A DNA stretch of 9,284 nt, from contig CANRFD010000047.1 in assembly GCA_947629845.1 (NCBI GenBank), forward strand, positions 1 through 9,284. The letters run 5' to 3'. Of the stretch, positions 1 to 5,290 are shown in pieces (position 1 is the stretch's first letter; each line of letters opens with the position of its first letter). The notes under the pieces are model-generated. The model was given only the letters and a program-made list of their open reading frames with translations, had not been told where the DNA came from and searched no databases. A program made the translations under genes and the position numbers. Source of the DNA: an uncultured Clostridia bacterium (GTDB lineage Bacteria; Bacillota; Clostridia; Christensenellales; Borkfalkiaceae).

Positions 1-717
1 ATCGGGCATCACGGTGGGGAGGCACCGCGCGAGCATCGTCTTGCCCGTTCCGGGCGGCCCCACGAGCAGCAGGTTGTGCCCTCCCGCGACGGCAATCTCG
101 AGCGCGCGGCGGGCGACGGGCTGCCCCTTGACGAATTTCAGGTCGGCAGAGCTCTCCCCCGCGACGTGGGGCACATACTGCGCCGTCTCGAGCGGGGAGA
201 TGGGCTCCGTTCCCGCGAGGTGGCGGAGCACGGCGGTGAGCGAGCCTGCGGGGTAGATCTCCGCGCCGCTCAAAAAGCGCGCCTCCTTGGCGTTTGCCGC
301 AGGAATGATAAAGCGCGAAAAGCCGTGGCTCTTCGCGGAGATGAGAATGGGCAAAAGTCCGTTTACGGGGCGCAGCGCGCCGTCGAGCGCGAGTTCGCCC
401 AAGAATACCACGCCGTCCGTCGCCGTTCCCACGAGCTGTTCGCTCGCCTTCAGCAGGCTGATGGCAACGGCGAGGTCGAAGGACGCGCCCTCCTTCTTGA
501 TGTCGGCAGGCGCGAAGTTCACGGTGATCTTGTTCATGGGGAAGAGCAGCCCGCTGTTCTTGATCGCGGAGCGCACGCGCTCCTTGCTCTCCTTGACGGC
601 GGTATCGGGCAAGCCCACCATCTCATAGCCGGGCAGCCCCTTGTTGACGTCCGTCTCCACTTCGACGGGGACGCCCTCCAACCCGTTCAACGAATAACAG
701 ACGATCTTCGCGATCAT
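1..717 (-). CDS. comM: YifB/ComM-family Mg-chelatase-like AAA+ ATPase (N-terminal 239 residues, partial)
   Basis: The N-terminal 239 residues are present; the gene continues past the left edge of the window. The protein opens MIAKIVCYSLNGLEG, then has the ChlI/Lon-substrate-like N domain of the family (about residues 20-145, with VNKGLPGYEMVGLPD near 25-39, NFAPADIKKEGASFDL near 68-82 and FLGELALDGALRPV near 105-118). The start of the Mg-chelatase ATPase domain follows, with a complete Walker A, GPPGTGKT, at residues 220-227. Walker B and the C-terminal domain lie outside the window. Family members are cytoplasmic; ComM is a hexameric branch-migration helicase that helps integrate transformed DNA, while the Clostridia role is largely untested. 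The ATG at 715-717 is preceded by a strong GGGAGGGGG ribosome site at 721-730. The gene begins 15 nt after the stop of the upstream membrane-protein gene, so the two are probably co-transcribed. The family call is very secure; the transformation role is inference. Confidence 0.93.
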   Translation of the reverse strand, partial: MIAKIVCYSLNGLEGVPVEVETDVNKGLPGYEMVGLPDTAVKESKERVRSAIKNSGLLFPMNKITVNFAPADIKKEGASFDLAVAISLLKASEQLVGTATDGVVFLGELALDGALRPVNGLLPILISAKSHGFSRFIIPAANAKEARFLSGAEIYPAGSLTAVLRHLAGTEPISPLETAQYVPHVAGESSADLKFVKGQPVARRALEIAVAGGHNLLLVGPPGTGKTMLARCLPTVMPD

Positions 718-732
718 ATTCCCCCTCCCGTT

Positions 733-2778
733 TTATCCGAGAATTTTTACGATGAGCCCTTCGGACAGAGGAATGGAGAAGGTAAAGACGGCATAGAGCG
801 CGAACATCGCCACGAGCAGCCCGAAGCCCACCCATGTGCAGATCTTCGCCGCCTTGCCGATCTTCCCGTCCCATTCCGTCAACGCCGCCACGGCATGCGC
901 GGCGAGCGCAAAGGCGAACGTATATGCAAGCACGAGGAAGGCTGCCGCGCCGCCTCCGAAGGCGGTCATGACGAGGGAGAGGGCAAGCCCTGCGAGCGGC
1001 ACCACAAGGGTGCGGAGCTCTGCGCGCTCCGCCTTTTCCAGCTTCCCGGCGGCCTTTCTCGCCCTGATGACGGTCACGATGCGGTAGATGGCGAACGCCA
1101 GCCCCGCAATGCCCGCGACCGCCGCGACCGCATTGATCGCCGCCGCCGTCACGGCAAACTGTGCGCCCGTTCCGCGGAACAGCACCGCGAAGAGCTCCCA
1201 TGCCGAACGTCCCGCCCCGGGGTTGACGCCCACGAAGCCGCCCGCAAAGGCATGCGCCGCGAGCGTGAAGATATCCGCTGCCGACGCCGTCGTATACAGC
1301 CGCAGATAGGGTGCGTACAGCGGGATCGCAAACAGAACGGCGAACAGGATGGAGCCGAGCACCAGCGTGAGCCCGAAGCTGACGCAAGCGCCGATGTTCT
1401 TCATGCGGTACTCCTGCACGACGGCCCCGACGGCCTGTTTTTCCTCTTCGCCCGCCTCGGGGGCCTCCGCGGCTTGAATGACGGCGTCGAGATAGTACCT
1501 TCTCGCCTTCTGCTGGCGGATCATGCCGCACACAAACAGCGCGACGATCCCCGCCACGGGGATGAGATATGCGCCGTTCACGCAGATGGCGGCGGCGCCG
1601 CACAGACCCGAGAAGATGAGCGGCAGCGCGCTGACGAGCCCCATCTTTTGCATGCCGTTCGCATAGAAGCGGTGGCACAGGCACAGGGACGCGACGAAGA
1701 AGAACAGCCCGATCATGAGCGGGTTGCCCACGTGCGCGAAGGCGAGGGAGAGATTGCACAGCGCATAGAGCACGGCGAACACGACGCCCGCCTTGTCGCT
1801 CTTGGTGAGCTGTTTCACGAAGAGATAGCCGAACACGAGCACGCCGAAGGAGGCGAGCATGGGGAAGAAGCGCAGGCCGAAGGGGCTGGTGCCGAAGATC
1901 AGCGTGCCGAGCGCGATGAGATCGGTGCCGAGCGAACCGTAGACCCCTTCCACATGATAGTCGGCGGAGGCGTGCGCCTCGTCATACTCCCCGCGCCGCA
2001 TCTCCGCGAGCGTGGAGAGCGTATACAGCTCGTCCTGCGTAAAGTTGTAGTAGGACGACTGCACCTCGGAGGGGATCTCCTGCGCGTCGAACAGGGCCTC
2101 CTGCGCGCGCAGCTTGGCGTCGTCGGGCGCCTCGAGCGTGTTGGGCGTCGCGGAATATACTTCCGCGGGAACGACCATATATTCGCCCGTCGGCTTGGAA
2201 TCCACCAGCTTCTGCCCCACGAACACGATCTCGTTGATGAGAATGTCGTGCGTCATGGCGGTGAAGCGCACATAGGTGTGCGACGTCGTCCAGTTGGAGA
2301 GCGTCTCGTCGAAGGGATGCACCCAGCGGAACAGCGCGTCCTCGCAGACGGGCAGCTGCTCCTCTTCCGCCGCCGCGGCGGGCGCTTCCGCCGTGAAGAA
2401 GTTCTCCAGCTCGACGTCCATGCGGCGGGAGCTCGAGAAGGAGGTCGAACCCGAACCGTATTCCATGCGCAGCACGCCGGGCGTGCCCGCCTCCGCATAC
2501 ACTTCGGCGATGTTCAGATAGATGGAGGTGACGTTGAGCGTGTAGCTGCGTTCCTTCTCCTCTCCGTCCTCGGTGTACTTCTCCGTGCCGCGCCGCGTGA
2601 GCTGGACGACGACGTTGAATGCGCTTTCGTCGCGCTCGGTCTTGAGTTCGAAGGTCTTACCGAACCCCGCCGCAGAGCCGAGCGTGCCCAAACCGACCGC
2701 CAAAAAGACGATCGCGATCGCGAGAAACGCGATGAACCATTTGTTGAACCAACTGTGTTTTCCCGTTGTTTTTTCCAT
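733..2778 (-). CDS. Multi-pass membrane protein resembling PMT/GT-C glycosyltransferases, with a large extracytoplasmic N-terminal domain
   Basis: The 681-residue protein has a signal-anchor helix at about 13-33. A long hydrophilic, probably extracytoplasmic segment follows (about 40-240), whose beta-rich pattern (YLNIAEVY, LRMEYGSG, YVRFTAMTHDILINEIVFVG) recalls discoidin/F5-8C-like modules. After that come roughly 11-12 hydrophobic helices between about 286 and 668. Residues 245-305 line up by eye with the first loop of phospholipid-carrier-dependent (PMT_2) mannosyltransferases: QDELY at 248-252 where the family has its catalytic DE, an LGTDLIALGTLIFG stretch at 283-296, and SPFGLRFF at 298-305. 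The usual HPPLGK motif is not intact (the region reads VEGVYGSLGT), so activity may differ or be lost. A charged cytoplasmic loop (about 420-460) contains an EAPEAGEEEK patch. If active, it would transfer a lipid-linked sugar to an extracytoplasmic acceptor. The ATG at 2776-2778 has AGGA about 10 nt upstream and a good promoter beyond it. It is the first gene of a pair with the comM-like ATPase. Membrane topology is clear; the enzyme assignment is moderate. Confidence 0.72.
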   Translation of the reverse strand: MEKTTGKHSWFNKWFIAFLAIAIVFLAVGLGTLGSAAGFGKTFELKTERDESAFNVVVQLTRRGTEKYTEDGEEKERSYTLNVTSIYLNIAEVYAEAGTPGVLRMEYGSGSTSFSSSRRMDVELENFFTAEAPAAAAEEEQLPVCEDALFRWVHPFDETLSNWTTSHTYVRFTAMTHDILINEIVFVGQKLVDSKPTGEYMVVPAEVYSATPNTLEAPDDAKLRAQEALFDAQEIPSEVQSSYYNFTQDELYTLSTLAEMRRGEYDEAHASADYHVEGVYGSLGTDLIALGTLIFGTSPFGLRFFPMLASFGVLVFGYLFVKQLTKSDKAGVVFAVLYALCNLSLAFAHVGNPLMIGLFFFVASLCLCHRFYANGMQKMGLVSALPLIFSGLCGAAAICVNGAYLIPVAGIVALFVCGMIRQQKARRYYLDAVIQAAEAPEAGEEEKQAVGAVVQEYRMKNIGACVSFGLTLVLGSILFAVLFAIPLYAPYLRLYTTASAADIFTLAAHAFAGGFVGVNPGAGRSAWELFAVLFRGTGAQFAVTAAAINAVAAVAGIAGLAFAIYRIVTVIRARKAAGKLEKAERAELRTLVVPLAGLALSLVMTAFGGGAAAFLVLAYTFAFALAAHAVAALTEWDGKIGKAAKICTWVGFGLLVAMFALYAVFTFSIPLSEGLIVKILG

Positions 2779-2810
2779 GAGCGTTATTCCTAATTATATT
2801 GCTATTCTCT

Positions 2811-2839
2811 ATTCTAACCGATTGCGTTAAAATTGTAAA
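2811..2839 (-). promoter_or_regulatory. Sigma-A-type promoter for the PMT-like/comM operon
   Basis: Reading the minus strand, -35 TTTACA (2839-2834) and -10 TAGAAT (2816-2811) are each one base from consensus and separated by 17 bp. The predicted start near 2804 gives a leader of about 26 nt that contains the AGGA ribosome site. A-runs on the minus strand at about 2842-2870 lie just upstream of the -35 and could act as an UP element. A second TATAAT-like hexamer at 2798-2793 is too close to the start codon to leave room for a ribosome site, so I prefer the first. Confidence 0.68.
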
Positions 2840-2930
2840 CGGATTTTTTTGTCTTTTCCGAAATTTTTTTTGCATTCCCCGCCCCATTCTCGGAAAGCGC
2901 GTACGCACCTTCCCTTGCTTCTCCTCGGGG

Positions 2931-3074
2931 TACCCCCTACCCCCCTCCTCGGGAGGGTGGAGCGGCGCACCATGCTCAACAGCCCTGTGGGCTGTGAGCG
3001 CGCCGCGACAGGAGGCGTGGCCTCGCCGACGGGATTACGGCGGTACCTGCCGACGTAATCGGACGGGGGTGGGG
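2931..3074. repeat. Large branched inverted-repeat element, copy A
   Basis: This 144-bp stretch can fold into a closed multi-branch structure. The outer stem pairs the C-run at 2934-2944 with GGGGGTGGGG at 3065-3074, with one bulged T. Inside are a CCCTCC-TCG-GGAGGG hairpin (2943-2957), which competes for two bases of the outer arm, and a long arm. In the long arm GCGGCGC (2962-2968) pairs with GCGCCGC (3000-3006), GCTC (2974-2977) with GAGC (2996-2999), and ACAGCCC (2979-2985) with GGGCTGT (2989-2995) around a TGT loop. Two further hairpins are GGCG/CGCC (3014-3017/3024-3027) and GATTACG/CGTAATC (3033-3039/3054-3060). A related, shorter element lies after dnaA (8893-8942). No protein-like reading frame explains the stretch. 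It may be a mobile palindromic repeat or a transcribed structured RNA. Confidence 0.7.
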
Positions 3075-3076
3075 CG

Positions 3077-3116
3077 TCCTCCTCATTCCGAGGGCGTAGC
3101 CCGAGTGAATCTTCCC
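3077..3116 (+). repeat. Short hairpin repeat of the CGTC...CTTCCCC family, copy 1
   Basis: The unit starts CGTCCTC and ends GAATCTTCCCC. Outer arms ATTC (3085-3088) and GAAT (3107-3110) are complementary. The tip is a GGGC-GTA-GCCC hairpin (3092-3102). The same frame recurs at 8808-8850 with different but complementary arm sequences, and in reverse at 3430-3466. Confidence 0.65.
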
Positions 3117-3153
3117 CGATCGATCGAACTACCGCCCCGCGCCATATAAATCA

Positions 3154-3255
3154 CGTCATGTTGCCCCGCGCGCACCATTCGTCTACTAAGCGCGGCACGA
3201 GGAACAACGCAACGAAGTAGCCGCCGCTGCCCTTGCGGCGTGTCGAAACATGTCC
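3154..3255 (+). repeat. Mosaic structured repeat, copy 1 (~100 bp)
   Basis: This element begins CGTCATGTTG and ends CGAAACATGTCC, with complementary terminal arms CATGTT (3157-3162) and AACATG (3247-3252). Bases 3162-3201 are identical to 3294-3333 of the next element (40 bp), and CGAAGTAGCCG (3213-3223) is also shared, while the 11 bases between these blocks differ. Inside the shared core, CCGCGC can pair with GCGCGG across an 18-nt loop. A local GCCGC/GCGGC pair lies between about 3220 and 3239. The unit resembles a small non-autonomous palindromic repeat. Confidence 0.72.
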
Positions 3256-3285
3256 TTATTTTTATTCTGCCTCGCCCGTCCACCG

Positions 3286-3400
3286 CGTCATCCTGCCCCG
3301 CGCGCACCATTCGTCTACTAAGCGCGGCACGAGCCCCCACGGGGGGCGAAGTAGCCGACTTGTTTTACGCAGTCCGCAATCGCCAATCCGCGAAGGATCC
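3286..3400 (+). repeat. Mosaic structured repeat, copy 2 (~115 bp)
   Basis: This element begins CGTCATCCTG and ends CGAAGGATCC; its terminal arms ATCCT (3290-3294) and AGGAT (3394-3398) are complementary but differ from those of copy 1. It carries the same 40-bp core (3294-3333) and the CGAAGTAGCCG block (3347-3357). Where copy 1 has an unpaired spacer, this copy has a GCCCCC-ACG-GGGGGC hairpin (3333-3347). It lies 132 bp from copy 1 in the same orientation. Confidence 0.72.
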
Positions 3401-3429
3401 CGAACAACGAAGTCCGAACTCTCCATATC

Positions 3430-3466
3430 GGGATTCTTCGGTCGCTGCGCTCCCGTCAGAATGACG
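3430..3466 (-). repeat. Short hairpin repeat of the CGTC family, copy 2, reverse orientation
   Basis: Read on the minus strand the unit starts CGTCATTCTGACG and ends CGAAGAATCC. The outer arms, ATTCT and AGAAT on either strand (3433-3437 and 3458-3462), are complementary. The inner part is a GC-rich segment around GAGCGCAGCGA. The start and end match the ends of the mosaic repeats at 3154 and 3286 and of the short repeats at 3077 and 8808. Repeats of this look (TCATTCTGA...GAAGAATC) are common between genes in gut Clostridia; I state that from general familiarity, not a search. Confidence 0.65.
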
Positions 3467-3496
3467 CGTAGCCCCTTTTTCCCCCCGCAAAACCGC

Positions 3497-3538
3497 AAAA
3501 AAACGGCCTGCCGTTGACCTTCGGCAAGCCGCTTTTTT
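3497..3538 (-). terminator. Intrinsic terminator downstream of rplS, possibly bidirectional
   Basis: On the minus strand CGGCTTGCC (3531-3523) pairs with GGCAGGCCG (3512-3504), nine pairs including one T-G wobble, around a 10-nt loop, followed directly by seven Ts (3503-3497). On the plus strand the same stem is followed by CTTTTTTC (3532-3539), so it could also stop transcription coming from the left. It lies 12 bp past the rplS stop. Confidence 0.9.
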
Positions 3539-3549
3539 CGCATTGCGTA

Positions 3550-3891
3550 TTACTTCTTTTCCTTGATCTTCGCCGCTTTGCCCGTAAGGCCGCGCAGGTA
3601 GTAGAGCTTTGCCCTTCTTACCTTGCCCGCTCTCACGACGTTGACATAGGCGACTCTGGGAGAATGCAGCGGGAAGCAGCGTTCCACGCCGACGCCGAAC
3701 GAAAGACGGCGCACGGTGAAGCTCTCGCGGATGCCGCCGTTCTTCTTTGCAATGACGACGCCCTCGAAGTTCTGGATACGTTCCTTGCCGCCCTCGATGA
3801 TGCGGTAGCCCACCTTCACCGTATCGCCTACGTTGAATGCGGGTACGTTCTCCTTCATGCCCTCGGCTTCGATTTGCTCGATGAGACCCAT
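3550..3891 (-). CDS. rplS: 50S ribosomal protein L19
   Basis: The 113-residue protein matches L19 from end to end and is of usual length. Diagnostic stretches are AFNVGDTVKVGYRIIEG near 18-34, RIQNFEGVVIAKKNGG near 38-53, SFTVRRLSFGVGVER near 57-71, FPLHSP, and the C-terminal GKVRRAKLYYLRGLTGKAAK. L19 sits at the 30S-50S interface near bridge B6/B8. The frame stays open upstream to an ATG at 3960, but the start chosen is the ATG at 3889-3891. It has AGGAGGT nine bases upstream and begins MGLIEQIEAEGMKENVPAF like the family, whereas the upstream extension is not L19-like. One small oddity is Cys at ERCFPLHSP, where Thr is usual. In many bacteria rplS ends the rpsP-rimM-trmD-rplS operon; here it has its own promoter and terminator and appears monocistronic. 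Confidence 0.97.
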   Translation of the reverse strand: MGLIEQIEAEGMKENVPAFNVGDTVKVGYRIIEGGKERIQNFEGVVIAKKNGGIRESFTVRRLSFGVGVERCFPLHSPRVAYVNVVRAGKVRRAKLYYLRGLTGKAAKIKEKK

Positions 3892-3900
3892 TTCGACTTT

Positions 3901-3907
3901 ACCTCCT
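3901..3907 (-). promoter_or_regulatory. Ribosome-binding site that fixes the rplS start
   Basis: On the minus strand AGGAGGT lies nine bases before the ATG at 3891. No comparable site precedes the alternative in-frame ATG at 3960, which coincides with the predicted transcription start. Confidence 0.85.
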
Positions 3908-3917
3908 GATAGCACGC

Positions 3918-3951
3918 GGCGTTCGTGCCTCGCATTGAGCAGAGGAACGCC
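3918..3951 (-). promoter_or_regulatory. Leader hairpin of rplS, candidate L19 autoregulatory leader
   Basis: In the predicted mRNA leader, AACGCC-complementary arms close the structure: plus-strand GGCGTT at 3918-3923 and AACGCC at 3946-3951. An inner hairpin pairs CCTC (3928-3931) with GAGG (3942-3945) and GC with GC after one bulged base, around a five-base loop. The ribosome site follows about 10 nt downstream. Ribosomal protein L19 leader RNAs are known in Gram-positive bacteria; I cannot confirm that this one fits that model. Confidence 0.5.
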
Positions 3952-3966
3952 CGAAGTCAATTCATG

Positions 3967-3995
3967 ATTATAAATGAATTTCGCGAAAAAGGCAA
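3967..3995 (-). promoter_or_regulatory. Promoter of rplS
   Basis: On the minus strand -35 TTGCCT (3995-3990, four of six consensus bases) and a perfect -10 TATAAT (3972-3967) are 17 bp apart. The predicted start near 3960 gives a leader of about 69 nt that holds the hairpin at 3918-3951 and the AGGAGGT site. Confidence 0.75.
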
Positions 3996-4012
3996 CCGAT
4001 TTTGCGGCGGTT
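3986..4012 (-). terminator. Weak terminator candidate after the vanW-family gene
   Basis: On the minus strand AACCG (4012-4008) pairs with CGGTT (3998-3994) around nine bases; three bases later come five Ts (3990-3986). The stem has only five pairs and overlaps the -35 of rplS. Read-through from the recF operon into rplS is therefore possible. Confidence 0.35.
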
Positions 4013-4023
4013 TTGCGAAAAAT

Positions 4024-5286
4024 TTATTGGTTTTGCGGAATTTCCGTCTCCGGCGGCGGAACGGGCGTCTCTTCCGTCTCCCTTCCGACCTGCCGCTTGC
4101 CGCGCACGCATGCATACGTATCCTTTCTTACGAGCGTCCGCGACACGAGCACATCCCCCTCGTACACCGAGAGATAGCTTTCGCTCGTCATGCCCTCGCG
4201 CTCGGCGCGGAGCAGCCTGCTCTCCTCCCCCTCCACGACCTCCTCGGGCGGAGGGGCGATGCGGGCGAGCACGCGGCTCTCGGTGACGTACCGCTTGCCG
4301 TCGGGCGCGCCGTAGATCTCAAAGCGGACGCACCCGCCGCCCGCCGCCGCAGTGATGTAGACGGGGCAGTTGTACGGATTGACGAATTTGAGATCGCTCC
4401 TGTCCGACACCATGGCGTCCAGCGAGGGCGGAACGTAGGAGACGGAGAGGGAGTGCGCGCGGCTCTCGGTAACATGCATGCCCGCCCGCAGCGCGGCGTT
4501 GAACAGCGTCGTGCTCGTCTGGCAGACGCCGCCGCCCACCCCGGGCACAAATTCCCCGTCGAGGATGATGTTCGCCTCCAGAAACCCGTTCGCCGCCGTG
4601 CGCTTCCCCACCGTCTTGTTGAAGGAAAATTCCGCCCCCGCCTCCACGACGGTGCCCGAGATGCGCGCCGCCGCGAGCTCGATGTTGTGCGAACGCGCCG
4701 CGTTGCCCGCGTCGTAATGCGTAGAGAAGGAGGCGAGCAGGCGCGTGTGTGCGCGCAGGGCCTCCACGGTGGTATTCGGGGCATATGGGGCGGGAAAAAA
4801 GCAGATCTCCGTCCTTCCCTCTTCCACCGCGGAAAGCGAGGCGGCGAGCCACGCCCCGTAGTCGCAAAACGCGCCGTTGCGCTCCTCGGTGTAGTAGAAC
4901 CCGTTGGCGGTGAAGCGCATGGTGGCGTCCTCGGCGTCCCGCGCGTTCGCCCTGCAGACGGAAAGCATGTCCTCCTCGGCGTCCGCCCACGTCCTCTCTA
5001 CCGCCGCGGAGAGCGTCTCCCCCTTCCGCGCATGCCGCACAAGCTCGGCCACATCGTCGCGGAAGGAGAGCGCAAAGCTGAAGTCCCCCGCCGGCGTGTG
5101 CACCGTAAACGGCAACATGCCCTCGGAAATGCGGGCGCGGACGGCGCGTTCCGCCTCCTCGTAGCGCAAGCCGCCCACCTCCACGCCCTCGATCACGACG
5201 CCCGCCCGCACCCTTCCGCGCGCCCAGCCGCCGCACAAAAAAACGCTCCCCGCAAGGAGGAGCGCACCCATCGCCGTCTTTTTCAT
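4024..5286 (-). CDS. VanW-family exported protein
   Basis: The 420-residue protein begins MKKTAMGALLLAGSVFLCGG, a short basic end plus a hydrophobic segment that would export or anchor it. Residues about 30-130 resemble the peptidoglycan-binding-like repeat common upstream of VanW (VIEGVEVGGLRYEEAERAV). The VanW domain spans about 190-315: SFNKTVGKRTAANGF near 221-235, GVGGGVCQTSTTLFNAAL near 249-266, SRAHSLSVSYVPPSLDA near 275-291, and DLKFVNPYNCPVYI near 298-311. The C-terminal part (about 340-402) has the strand-rich pattern that follows VanW domains, and the tail is Pro/Glu-rich. VanW occurs in some glycopeptide-resistance clusters but its biochemical role is unknown, and chromosomal homologues are widespread, so resistance should not be inferred. 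The start at 5284-5286 is preferred over an upstream in-frame ATG at 5382 because it places the signal-like segment at the N-terminus and lies 4 nt after the PHP stop. It is the last gene of the recF operon. Confidence 0.92.
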   Translation of the reverse strand: MKKTAMGALLLAGSVFLCGGWARGRVRAGVVIEGVEVGGLRYEEAERAVRARISEGMLPFTVHTPAGDFSFALSFRDDVAELVRHARKGETLSAAVERTWADAEEDMLSVCRANARDAEDATMRFTANGFYYTEERNGAFCDYGAWLAASLSAVEEGRTEICFFPAPYAPNTTVEALRAHTRLLASFSTHYDAGNAARSHNIELAAARISGTVVEAGAEFSFNKTVGKRTAANGFLEANIILDGEFVPGVGGGVCQTSTTLFNAALRAGMHVTESRAHSLSVSYVPPSLDAMVSDRSDLKFVNPYNCPVYITAAAGGGCVRFEIYGAPDGKRYVTESRVLARIAPPPEEVVEGEESRLLRAEREGMTSESYLSVYEGDVLVSRTLVRKDTYACVRGKRQVGRETEETPVPPPETEIPQNQ

Positions 5287-5290
5287 CCGT

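Noticed and set aside
76..2793. A 905-residue open frame on the plus strand
   Set aside because: It is antisense to the comM-like and PMT-like genes, is dominated by Arg/His/Glu/Gly low-quality sequence, and is explained by the GC-rich third codon positions of the real genes.
2799..3149. A 116-residue frame in the repeat region
   Set aside because: It runs through inverted repeats, is Pro/Arg/Ser-rich, and has no ribosome site or domain. The same applies to frames at 3233-3517 and 3262-3543.
3154..3400. CRISPR array
   Set aside because: There are only two copies of the 40-bp core, with further shared blocks inside the would-be spacer and complementary arms at the ends. No cas gene is present.
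3889..3960. Longer L19 starting at ATG 3960
   Set aside because: The 23 extra residues are not L19-like, and AGGAGGT is placed for the ATG at 3891.
4024..5286. Lipoprotein signal (Cys 18) or vancomycin resistance function
   Set aside because: The residue before Cys is Leu, not Gly/Ala/Ser as a lipobox needs, and no vanHAX or vanRS genes are present. VanW homologues are common outside resistance clusters.
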